Below are positions 24,629-31,663 of a DNA stretch of 63,234 nucleotides, one piece after another (position 1 is the first letter of the stretch; each line of letters starts with the position of its first letter). The stretch is from an uncultured Porphyromonadaceae bacterium. Its GTDB lineage: Bacteria; Bacteroidota; Bacteroidia; Bacteroidales; Muribaculaceae. The notes below the pieces were generated by a model. The model saw nothing but the letters and a program-made list of their open reading frames with translations. It was not told where the DNA came from and made no database searches. The position numbers were made by a program, and so were the translations under genes. Location: positions 1 through 63,234 of the forward strand of contig CAMTMX010000008.1 in assembly GCA_947073495.1 (NCBI GenBank), written 5' to 3'.

Positions 24629-26572
24629 TCAGAGGTCGTGTACAAAAGTCTGCCTGTTGTCCCTCCAGACAAAGATCTCCTCCTCCCTCCCTTTGGTGAG
24701 GTCGCGCAGCCAGTAAAGCGCCCCTTCCGGAGCCGACATGGTTATCTCCCTGCCGTCGGCCACCTTCTCGCCGGCTGTCTGCCATCCCTTCTCAGGCGAG
24801 TCGAAATAAAGTAGCCTGTAGCGGTGACCGGGCCATACGAAGTTGTCGTCGTTGCGTGGCACGAACCCTATGGCGGAGACAATCTCGGGCCTCTCGGTCT
24901 CCAGTATTATGGACCTGCAGTTCAGAGGGGCGGCGAAGAAAGAAACGAGATCCCCGTCTGTCACCCTCTCCGGATGCCGGTAACGGTCGAATACGGTCGT
25001 CACCCTCACGGGCACTTTTTCCGTTGCCGCGGAATCGGAGTATACCTCTATTTCCCCGATCACCATCTCGTCCGTCCCCGGCACGCTGTAACGGATATAC
25101 CGGGTCTTTTGAGACGGCACGTGAAGAACATGCAGGTTTGAAGGGAGCGTGTCAGGCAATGGTCCGCTCACGCTCGCCCCTTTGAAGTCCCGGTTCATCG
25201 AGAGTTCAAAGAACGCACCACCCACACCTCTGGAGAACCAGTCGTAAAGGTACGGCATGAATGGCATTTTCCTTCCGAGGGTCATCTCTGTCTTATCCTT
25301 GCCCGGTTTCAGCTGTCTTGCCGAGAGGTCATGACGGAATTCAACCGGGTATCCGCAGGGGACGGTTCCCCCTTTACCGTTTCCGATCAGCGGCATGTAT
25401 ATTATACCGGGCTCAACATCCCGGAATCTCGCGGAGTGCCGTCCGCTTTCGGCGGCGTAGTCCACCACCCTCCATCCCGAGGGTGTGAAGACACCGAGCA
25501 TGGCGGTCTTCCCGTCGGGGTTTTCAATCTCCACCTCGAGCGTGTTCTTCCCGAAATATTCGGACGTGACATCCTTGAGATAGTAGTCGTACACGACCGA
25601 CTTCACATCCCTGCAGCTTTCCATTGCCTCCCTCCCCTCCGTGACCGCATCAGCCAAGTAACGGTAGACCTTGCCACGCTTGCTGCGGTCATAGAACGAC
25701 GAGTCCCTGCGCGATACCATCTCCCTACCCAGGGGGATGAACCTTCCCGTCCGGTTGTCCCTGACGACCACCCATTCATGGAACGCCCCGGTCTCGGGGG
25801 AGACAAAGAAAGCGTCGACCGCACACGGGATCCCCGCCCCGCGCAGGGCATAAATCTGCCTGTCGCACTGGTCGCGGCATGGACCGGCTGTGTTTTCAAG
25901 AAGGTCGGTGGCTCTGCGGTGAGGCCACAACGCGCAGACATTATACTTGAAACCCTCCTTTTCAAGAAGGGAGTTCACAATCTCGGCGGCTCGGAGGGAG
26001 TCGTCATCGCCGGGATAAAGGGAATCGAGCAGGGCGCCGTACCTGTCCTCATAAGGCTTACGCCAGTCAGACAGTTTCTCGTCGCCTATGCGGTAAGGGA
26101 GCAGGAAATTGTTGAAGTCGTCGTCGGGGAGATCCCTGTTCCAGGCTCTCTTCTCCCGCTGGCGGTATGCGGCATCTATATTGGAGATGAGATAGTCCGA
26201 AGTGACTGCGTGGGCGTCCCTGACCTTTGGGAGCGACAGGTGGCTGAAGGATCTCCAGTCCCGGTCAGAGAGGTCAGGGAAATACCAGGCGTCGGGTATG
26301 ACCGCCACCTTGTGGAGAAGGGTCTCGATTGAATCGAGCTCCCCGTTGTCTTTCCATGAGAACCAGTGGGGGAGGTTTCGAATTAAAAATTCGGCGGAAG
26401 CGAGTTTTTCAGTGCTGTCCCCGTAATGTGCGAGCACCTCCCGTAGTTCCGGGGCATTCTCACCGGCATATTCCAACGCATGTTCAATCCGGTCGTCTAC
26501 TGTGATCCCACAGGAGCTGCAAAGGACAGTCGGCAATAAAATACAATATAATTTCAATTTGGAAAGTCTCAT
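24629..26572 (-). CDS. transglutaminase-like lipoprotein with discoidin-like C terminus
   Basis: A 647-residue lipoprotein. The signal LKLYCILLPTVLCSSC ends in a lipobox Cys. A transglutaminase/papain-fold core at about 225-285 shows the Cys in GPCRDQCDRQIYAL and the His in GAFHEWVVVRDN. The C-terminal portion (about 480-600, starting LHVLHVPSQKTRYIRYSV) looks like an F5/8-type carbohydrate-binding beta-sandwich. Such Bacteroidetes proteins are thought to act on extracellular peptides or glycoproteins; activity is unproven. The ATG at 26572 is chosen because it starts the signal peptide. The gene is markedly GC-rich next to the AT-rich propeller gene upstream, a sharp change near 26.6 kb. It is followed after four bases by the ligase-like gene. 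Confidence 0.7.
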   Translation of the reverse strand: MRLSKLKLYCILLPTVLCSSCGITVDDRIEHALEYAGENAPELREVLAHYGDSTEKLASAEFLIRNLPHWFSWKDNGELDSIETLLHKVAVIPDAWYFPDLSDRDWRSFSHLSLPKVRDAHAVTSDYLISNIDAAYRQREKRAWNRDLPDDDFNNFLLPYRIGDEKLSDWRKPYEDRYGALLDSLYPGDDDSLRAAEIVNSLLEKEGFKYNVCALWPHRRATDLLENTAGPCRDQCDRQIYALRGAGIPCAVDAFFVSPETGAFHEWVVVRDNRTGRFIPLGREMVSRRDSSFYDRSKRGKVYRYLADAVTEGREAMESCRDVKSVVYDYYLKDVTSEYFGKNTLEVEIENPDGKTAMLGVFTPSGWRVVDYAAESGRHSARFRDVEPGIIYMPLIGNGKGGTVPCGYPVEFRHDLSARQLKPGKDKTEMTLGRKMPFMPYLYDWFSRGVGGAFFELSMNRDFKGASVSGPLPDTLPSNLHVLHVPSQKTRYIRYSVPGTDEMVIGEIEVYSDSAATEKVPVRVTTVFDRYRHPERVTDGDLVSFFAAPLNCRSIILETERPEIVSAIGFVPRNDDNFVWPGHRYRLLYFDSPEKGWQTAGEKVADGREITMSAPEGALYWLRDLTKGREEEIFVWRDNRQTFVHDL

Positions 26573-26658
26573 GAAAAACAAAGACAACAAAAAATATGGA
26601 TGTAGATTTCTTTTGAATTAATTCTTAGTTGAATACAACTTAATAAATATCTCTAATT

Positions 26659-27759
26659 TTATTGCTTCAGAGTTCTAACCTCAAGTAACCGGGGATTACT
26701 TTCCTCAGAATAGCTGTCTAAAAACAGGAACGAATCGTCACTGTCGCAACAGACTTGAGTGGTAAGGAACATCGGATCAGCATCCTTCAATATATTATTC
26801 TCTATCACACTTTCAGATGCGGGGTAATAGATATATGTTTTCGCTTTTTCATTGACGTTGCCAAGCGTAATCTTCATCTTGTTATCCTGCCAATTGCTTA
26901 CTAAAGAGATATCGTTATTTAAATATTTATAAGAAGCGATCCCTACATATTTTTCCCGCAATTTAGATGCAAAGCCCATATCGTATTTATCGAAATAATC
27001 ATGAGCGATCTGTGTGGTCTGGAAATAATCTTCTAACGGCAAAATCTTTACAATTGAAAAATCCCGCTTTTCGACATTATATGCCATTGCCTCATCAGTA
27101 TGTGAAAACTGATAGGTCACCCAATTACCCATTGGCTTAAAACCATGTTGCTTTTGAAGGGTGTTTGGGAAATCCACATCAAAAAAGTCCCCGCGTTGCT
27201 TCCCCTCCATATCTATCACCCTGAAATATTTATTTTCATTTGTCGTACATAATATTGTGGAATCATTTACATAACAAACCTGATTGACAAAGAAATCCGT
27301 TTGGATAGCCCCTAAATATCTTAAGTCCTTACCTTTATACCGCATTATTTTTTTCATATCAGCTATCCATATTTCGACATTGTTTTCTCTTTCTGCAATT
27401 GCAAAATCATTAATGCCGGCATATTCCCCGGGACCATTGCCGGTACAGCTTAATGTGGATTGATAATTGCCCGACTTATCAAATATAAAAATATCATTTA
27501 TACTCTTTATGTAAAAATAACCTTTCCGCTTAATTATTTTTATATCACGGGTGGATATCAGGGTGCTGTCGGATGTCGGAAGTTGAATTATTGAATAATC
27601 ATCAAACAACTCCGACAATTGAATTTTCCCTTTAAATTCATTGTTTAACGTCAAATTAGGAAACAATACGTCTGTATTCTTATCATCCGTTCTCCCACAT
27701 CCGATCAATGTTATAGTAATCAACATTGATAAAAGGTAAAACAATATTGTTTTTTTCAT
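26659..27759 (-). CDS. 6-bladed beta-propeller lipoprotein of NVEALA loci
   Basis: A 366-residue lipoprotein (signal ending LIGCGRTDD). It has the repeated beta-strand pattern of the Bacteroidetes 6-bladed beta-propeller/BF3164-like family, for example FIFDKSGNYQSTLSCTGNGPGEY followed by FAIAERENNVEIWIAD. It is likely surface or periplasmic and may bind a partner protein or peptide. Members are commonly encoded next to NVEALA peptides, as here (61 bp upstream with a perfect inverted repeat between). No enzymatic motif is visible. The gene is AT-rich. Confidence 0.78.
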   Translation of the reverse strand: MKKTILFYLLSMLITITLIGCGRTDDKNTDVLFPNLTLNNEFKGKIQLSELFDDYSIIQLPTSDSTLISTRDIKIIKRKGYFYIKSINDIFIFDKSGNYQSTLSCTGNGPGEYAGINDFAIAERENNVEIWIADMKKIMRYKGKDLRYLGAIQTDFFVNQVCYVNDSTILCTTNENKYFRVIDMEGKQRGDFFDVDFPNTLQKQHGFKPMGNWVTYQFSHTDEAMAYNVEKRDFSIVKILPLEDYFQTTQIAHDYFDKYDMGFASKLREKYVGIASYKYLNNDISLVSNWQDNKMKITLGNVNEKAKTYIYYPASESVIENNILKDADPMFLTTQVCCDSDDSFLFLDSYSEESNPRLLEVRTLKQ

Positions 27760-27773
27760 ATTAATTGTGTTAA

Positions 27774-27810
27774 AATATATCCTATGAGATTCAATCTCAT
27801 AGGATATATT
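27774..27810 (-). terminator. perfect 18-bp inverted repeat between NVEALA and propeller genes
   Basis: AATATATCCTATGAGATT at 27774-27791 and its exact complement at 27793-27810 share a single central base. On the transcribed strand only a short U-run follows, so it is probably a partial terminator or stability hairpin that raises NVEALA output over the propeller. Confidence 0.6.
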
Positions 27811-27820
27811 GTGGAAAGAT

Positions 27821-28081
27821 TCAATGACCTACACTACCACAGGTACAGGAATATCCTGTGCCATTTGTTACACAATGGTATTCATCAATACCATAGTTGT
27901 TCTTGCCTGCATATTTCCATTTGCAATGTCCACTAGATTCACCAGCCGTAAGAGCCTCGATATTGGCGATCTCATCGGGTGTGAACTGATGGCGAGGTGC
28001 GCTGTTCCCGGCGAGGAAACAACCACCTGTAGCGATGGCTGCGAATGCAAGCCCAATGAAAAGTTTTACTTTCATGTGCAT
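27821..28081 (-). CDS. NVEALA-family secreted peptide precursor
   Basis: An 86-residue small protein. A hydrophobic leader (KVKLFIGLAFAAIATGG, about 4-20) is followed by an acidic-hydrophobic helix EIANIEALTAGE (about 37-48), matching the N[VI]EAL signature of Bacteroidales NVEALA proteins. The 38-residue remainder has four cysteines (positions 53, 70, 79 and 81) and is rich in Gly, Tyr and His, suggesting a small disulfide-bonded or metal-binding domain. Start could be Met1 or Met3. Leader-plus-core layout resembles exported peptide precursors; no peptidase/ABC exporter is adjacent. It sits between the thioredoxin/DUF1573 and propeller genes. Function is unknown. Confidence 0.78.
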   Translation of the reverse strand: MHMKVKLFIGLAFAAIATGGCFLAGNSAPRHQFTPDEIANIEALTAGESSGHCKWKYAGKNNYGIDEYHCVTNGTGYSCTCGSVGH

Positions 28082-28095
28082 TGTTTTAGTTGTTG

Positions 28096-28953
28096 TTATT
28101 GGTTAACTATCTCTCCGGACAGTTCGAATTGAATGTCCGTTTTTTGTTCAAAAAGGATTGAAATGGTGCGGAAGAATTCTCCCGGGACAGTGTCCTGAAA
28201 TTCGGCTGTCAGTTCATAGCCTAAACCGGGTGGGATTATTCTTGTGGAAATGGTTCCGGAAGTGCATTCACAGGAGGTTATTATGTCCCGCACCTTCAAT
28301 GTGTCCGCTGACTCATTGTGTAGTTTGAATACATGCGTGACTTTTTCTCCGGGAGATACTTTACCGAAATCGAATTCGTAAACTTCTTCCTGTGAAATAT
28401 CCTGACTGTCTAAGTCATCATCTCCTAATTTAGAAAGATATAACCTTTCTAAACCGTTGTTGATAACGGGATTCCCCATGGCTATTACTCTGTGGTGACG
28501 GTCAAGCAGAAAGGTCTGAAGATCAGTATTTCGGGGGAACCCATTGACGCTGTTGAAGCTGTCATCCGGGTCATATACCATATTTCCCGAGAAGGAGTTA
28601 AGCTTGACAAGGTGTTTCAGTTCCTTAACCTTATTGGTAGCAGCCACCATTACCAACTCTACGGAATTATCTCCCTTTGCAGAATCCACCTTGTTCATGA
28701 ACTCGTTCCAGAAGGGGAGTTTCATCCGGCAGCCTGTGCAACCTGTGGAGTCATAGTAAGACACAATTGTAAAGTCAGCGGTCGGTGGGGCAATCATCTC
28801 ACCGGTGACAGTCATCATGGAGTCGGGAAACAGAATCTCCTTACCGATCCATTCCTCCACAGCCTCGGCATAGATATCCCTCGCCGATTTCTTGCAGGAG
28901 GAAACTATTGCCAGAACCAACAACATCAATGCCAATATTCGAAATGATTTCAT
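28096..28953 (-). CDS. thioredoxin-like/DUF1573 two-domain lipoprotein
   Basis: A 285-residue lipoprotein (LAIVSSCKK, Cys20). The N-terminal half has a thioredoxin-like fold with STGCTGCRMKLP (Cys72 and Cys75) in the position of a redox motif. The C-terminal part from about residue 190 is a DUF1573 Ig-like domain (FDFGKVSPGEKVTHVFKL … ITSCECTSG). Redox activity in the periplasm could serve the cysteine-rich NVEALA peptide encoded next; this is inference from neighbourhood. It lies 24 bp after the small secreted protein gene and 14 bp before the peptide gene, so co-transcription is very likely. Confidence 0.75.
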   Translation of the reverse strand: MKSFRILALMLLVLAIVSSCKKSARDIYAEAVEEWIGKEILFPDSMMTVTGEMIAPPTADFTIVSYYDSTGCTGCRMKLPFWNEFMNKVDSAKGDNSVELVMVAATNKVKELKHLVKLNSFSGNMVYDPDDSFNSVNGFPRNTDLQTFLLDRHHRVIAMGNPVINNGLERLYLSKLGDDDLDSQDISQEEVYEFDFGKVSPGEKVTHVFKLHNESADTLKVRDIITSCECTSGTISTRIIPPGLGYELTAEFQDTVPGEFFRTISILFEQKTDIQFELSGEIVNQ

Positions 28954-28977
28954 GATGGTCGGGTGACTTTGAAAGTG

Positions 28978-29389
28978 TCAGTCAGCATTGAAAATCCCGG
29001 AGTAAACGGAACCGTCTTCCGTGACACAGGATATCATATAAGATCCATGCAGTATGCCGGTGTATAGATAATAACAGTTATCCTCCGACAACGAAGCACT
29101 GAAATAATCGCCAGATTCCATTCCCGTGACTTCTGTCATTAAGATAGATTTTTCTGCAAATGGGGTAAACTGGATTCCAATACCATCATAATAATACCCG
29201 ATATAGAGTTTTGACGGCATACGGTGCTTTTTGGGATTCCCGTCACGTTCCAAACGCCCACCGTTCTCATTATTCGTTGTATCTTCAGATGAAGACGGCG
29301 TTTCTGATTCCACCATTATCCGCGTATGAAACATTTACGGAGCATGTCATCGAAAGGATGACAAGTAAAATTGAGAATATCTTTTCCAT
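28978..29389 (-). pseudogene. frameshifted small secreted protein (DUF3244-like)
   Basis: From the ATG at 29389 the first frame reads MEKIFSILLVILSMTC and SVNVSYA, a clean signal peptide cleaved after SYA, but stops at 29285-29287. The mature-looking body (SKLYIGYYYDGIGIQFTPF … GDYFSASLSEDNCYYLY), ending at 28978, is in the frame that opens with the ATG at 29334, 55 bases downstream (offset by one). A single-base shift between about 29287 and 29340 would join them into about 136 residues. The promoter at 29409-29441 fits the 29389 start. It could be a true frameshift mutation, a sequencing error or two overlapping ORFs. The body resembles small DUF3244-type secreted proteins, a weak match. 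Confidence 0.6.
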
Positions 29390-29408
29390 ATCTTGAGAAA
29401 TTTTTCCG

Positions 29409-29441
29409 CAAATTTAATTTCGGGAAATCCATTTCTCCAAA
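29409..29441 (-). promoter_or_regulatory. promoter of the NVEALA operon
   Basis: On the minus strand TTTG (29441-29438) and TAAATTTG (29416-29409) are 21 bp apart. Transcription would begin near 29402, giving a 13-base leader to the signal-peptide ATG at 29389. Confidence 0.75.
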
Positions 29442-29446
29442 TTTTG

Positions 29447-29580
29447 CATCTGTCGTCTACATATATTTATATATTAACACTTTACATTAAACAGAGGCTA
29501 AAATATGGCTATTTTTTGCGTGGAAACGACAGATGAAAAATTGCGTTTTGGACGTTTTTTGCATCTTTTGGACGTTTTTT
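29447..29580. promoter_or_regulatory. candidate operator cluster for the NVEALA operon
   Basis: Two identical 15-bp copies of TTTTGGACGTTTTTT (29546-29560 and 29566-29580) lie exactly 20 bp apart, about two helical turns. A 10-bp inverted pair, CATCTGTCGT (29447-29456) and ACGACAGATG (29526-29535), has one arm directly upstream of the -33 box. This arrangement suggests binding of a dimeric regulator, possibly the TPR protein encoded just upstream. Confidence 0.55.
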
Positions 29581-29606
29581 CAATCTCTGAGCCCTCCTTT
29601 ACTATG

Positions 29607-31298
29607 CTATTTTTTGAAAAGTATACCCAGCAGTTCCTCTTTCCTTTCCGATGTAGAGCGGTTTAAACTTGACTTGAGTCTTGATTTGCGGCTATAGAAA
29701 TTATCCGGATGAATCTTAAAAATCAGGCACAGCGATTCTACCGACATACCGAAATAAAGATATGCAGCCAACCTTCGCTGATTCGAATTGAAACCTTGCA
29801 ACGAATCGTAAACATCCCTCAACAATCCACCGGTTGCATTGTTGATCTCAGATTCAAGCTCTTCAAGAAACCGGTCGTCACTCCTGAGTTTAGCGATATT
29901 CCTTTCCATCTCATCCAACAAATGACCGATCTGTTTTTTATCACTTTTGTAATATTCTGAATAAAGTCTGTCAAGATGAATGAAAATGGTGGAGAGTAAT
30001 GGCGTTGCGGCATTACTTGTATTACTCTTTTCGCCGACTTTATCTGCAATAGAATTATTAACCGCTTTTAAATCTTCATTATCTTTTAAAAGGTTGCCCA
30101 GCTCCTTCGACAAAAGCCCCACCTTATCCAGAAGATCCTGCATTCTCCTGTTTTTTCTATCCGAAAGTATCTTAAATATTAGTATGGCAACCAATATGGT
30201 AAGAATTGAAGACAGTATAATCAATCTGTTTAATAATCTTGTTGAGGAAAGTTCTTTCTGCGAGTCAGACAATTTTTTATCATGATGTTGCTTAATAATA
30301 TAATGCGATTCTTTGACATCTTTCTGCCAAATTCTTAGGTTTAATTCGCGATACTCCTTTTTGAGTGATTCAAATGCCTTCTTATAATCCCCGATCAGCA
30401 AATAATACTCATGATATACCGCATCCTCCCCATATTCTTTAGTTATGACACCGGCTATTTCCTTGATGGAATCTGCCGGAGCATGGTCCTCCACCATAGC
30501 CCAAAGTAGAAAATTCTTATCCCTCAGAGCCATGTCGTCTTTATCTATATCATAAAGCTTATTCAGGAATTTTCTTGCCGAGCGATAGTCTTTCTTCCAC
30601 AGACAGGCATTTCCAAGCGAACTCAGGGATTCACTTATCAAACCGGTGTCACGGCAACTGATGCCATTCTCATAAACCTCTTTCATCAGGGCGATACCTT
30701 CTTCAGCGCGGTCATTTTCCGTCAAAGTGGAGGCATACCACAATTTGGATTCTTGCTCAAATATCAACGAATCCAGTTTTTGGAACCGCTCCCAAGTCTT
30801 TTTTGCGTATTTACTCTTTTGCAATCTATCGCCTAATCTTCCTTCCGCCTCGCTGAGAGCCCAATAAATTTTCGCGATATAATAGTTTTCTGTGGTGTCA
30901 GCCAATTCGAGCGCATCAAGAAAAGTGACCACGGCGCTCCCGTATGCTTCTGCATTCTGCAATATCCTTCCCTTATAGTACAGAGCCCGCATCTGATTGC
31001 GGCTGTCTTCCAATTTCCCGAACACCTGTGCGGCGCGAGATATCCTTTCAGCAACAGTATCATCGTGGAAAGTCTTGTCGCGGGCTTCCGCCCACAACAG
31101 GTCAAACATCGCCTTGTCTCTATCTGTCGTCAACAATGTCGTGTCAAAATCAAGGAGCAAACCATAGGCTGAGTCAGGGTTGGTCACAAGCATGGCGTCA
31201 ATCTCCCCGATGCCATGCGCCAAAGGCTCCCCTCTGTCACAACATCCGAAAACAGATGTAAACACGGCTAACACAACCGCAACAAAGGATCTAAACAT
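29607..31298 (-). CDS. TPR transmembrane regulator with C-terminal HTH-like domain
   Basis: A 563-residue protein. An N-terminal signal/lipobox-like segment (FTSVFGCC) is followed by TPR-like helical repeats (about 60-330). One membrane helix comes next (RLIILSSILTILVAILIF, about 360-377), then a coiled coil and a C-terminal segment resembling a sigma/LuxR-type helix-turn-helix (FNSNQRRLAAYLYFGMSVES … RKSRLKSSL, about 495-545). The topology implies an envelope sensor with a cytoplasmic DNA-binding end. Proteins of this layout accompany NVEALA/propeller genes in Bacteroidales, and the gene ends 218 bp before the operon's first start. A TACATTTG -7 box at 31394-31401 may drive it. Ligand unknown. 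Confidence 0.68.
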   Translation of the reverse strand: MFRSFVAVVLAVFTSVFGCCDRGEPLAHGIGEIDAMLVTNPDSAYGLLLDFDTTLLTTDRDKAMFDLLWAEARDKTFHDDTVAERISRAAQVFGKLEDSRNQMRALYYKGRILQNAEAYGSAVVTFLDALELADTTENYYIAKIYWALSEAEGRLGDRLQKSKYAKKTWERFQKLDSLIFEQESKLWYASTLTENDRAEEGIALMKEVYENGISCRDTGLISESLSSLGNACLWKKDYRSARKFLNKLYDIDKDDMALRDKNFLLWAMVEDHAPADSIKEIAGVITKEYGEDAVYHEYYLLIGDYKKAFESLKKEYRELNLRIWQKDVKESHYIIKQHHDKKLSDSQKELSSTRLLNRLIILSSILTILVAILIFKILSDRKNRRMQDLLDKVGLLSKELGNLLKDNEDLKAVNNSIADKVGEKSNTSNAATPLLSTIFIHLDRLYSEYYKSDKKQIGHLLDEMERNIAKLRSDDRFLEELESEINNATGGLLRDVYDSLQGFNSNQRRLAAYLYFGMSVESLCLIFKIHPDNFYSRKSRLKSSLNRSTSERKEELLGILFKK

Positions 31299-31323
31299 AG
31301 TTTGGAGTAATCATTCAAAATCT

Positions 31324-31380
31324 TCCGCTGTCCGCTCTTGTGTAACGGCAATCCGGTCTGAAATAGTACGTTCCTGTCAA
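31324..31380 (-). pseudogene. remnant of a second ligase-like gene
   Basis: This stretch closely matches 23327-23381 inside the ligase-like gene, sharing runs such as AATCCGGTCTGAAATAGTAC. Read on the minus strand it gives DRNVLFQTGLPLHKSGQ, compared with DQNVLFQTGLALHNSGQ in the intact gene. It is far too short to function and has no start of its own. It lies between inverted-repeat element B and the TPR regulator, in the likely leader of the latter. Confidence 0.75.
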
Positions 31381-31407
31381 TTTTAACATAAGTCAAATGT
31401 AAACATT

Positions 31408-31572
31408 AAGAAATTGTTTGAATTTATTTGTCGAAGGAATTGAGAGGATTTGTCAAGCAGATTTTTGATATTTATGAAGGAGTTATGGGGGGCTATAATG
31501 ACTGAATGAATATCATAAAGATGCCGACAAAGACCTCAATAACAAGATAAAATAAATTTTAAACAGTTTCTA
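31408..31572. repeat. inverted-repeat element, copy B
   Basis: A full 165-bp copy. The ends AAGAAATTGTTTGAATTTA and AAATTTTAAACAGTTTCTA are near-perfect inverted repeats. The centre reads GAGTTATGGGGGGCTATAA then TGACTGAATGAATATC, forming a small hairpin with a G-U pair. It lies 12 bp from the terminator at 31584. Confidence 0.85.
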
Positions 31573-31583
31573 AACTATTCCAT

Positions 31584-31637
31584 AAAAACAGTACCCCTTC
31601 AGCAAATAACATATTTTGCCGAAGGGGTACTGTTTTT
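31584..31637. terminator. terminator of the PUL operon
   Basis: AAAAACAGTACCCCTTC (31584-31600) pairs perfectly with GAAGGGGTACTGTTTTT (31621-31637) around a 20-base loop, with a U-run on both strands. It lies just after the stop of the last PUL gene at 31664. Confidence 0.88.
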
Positions 31638-31663
31638 ATTAAATTCAATGTGGAATGGTTTCC

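Noticed and set aside
25331..26332. 333-residue plus-strand ORF
   Set aside because: It is antisense to the GC-rich transglutaminase-like lipoprotein gene, has no domain or signal features, and long antisense frames are expected in GC-rich coding sequence.
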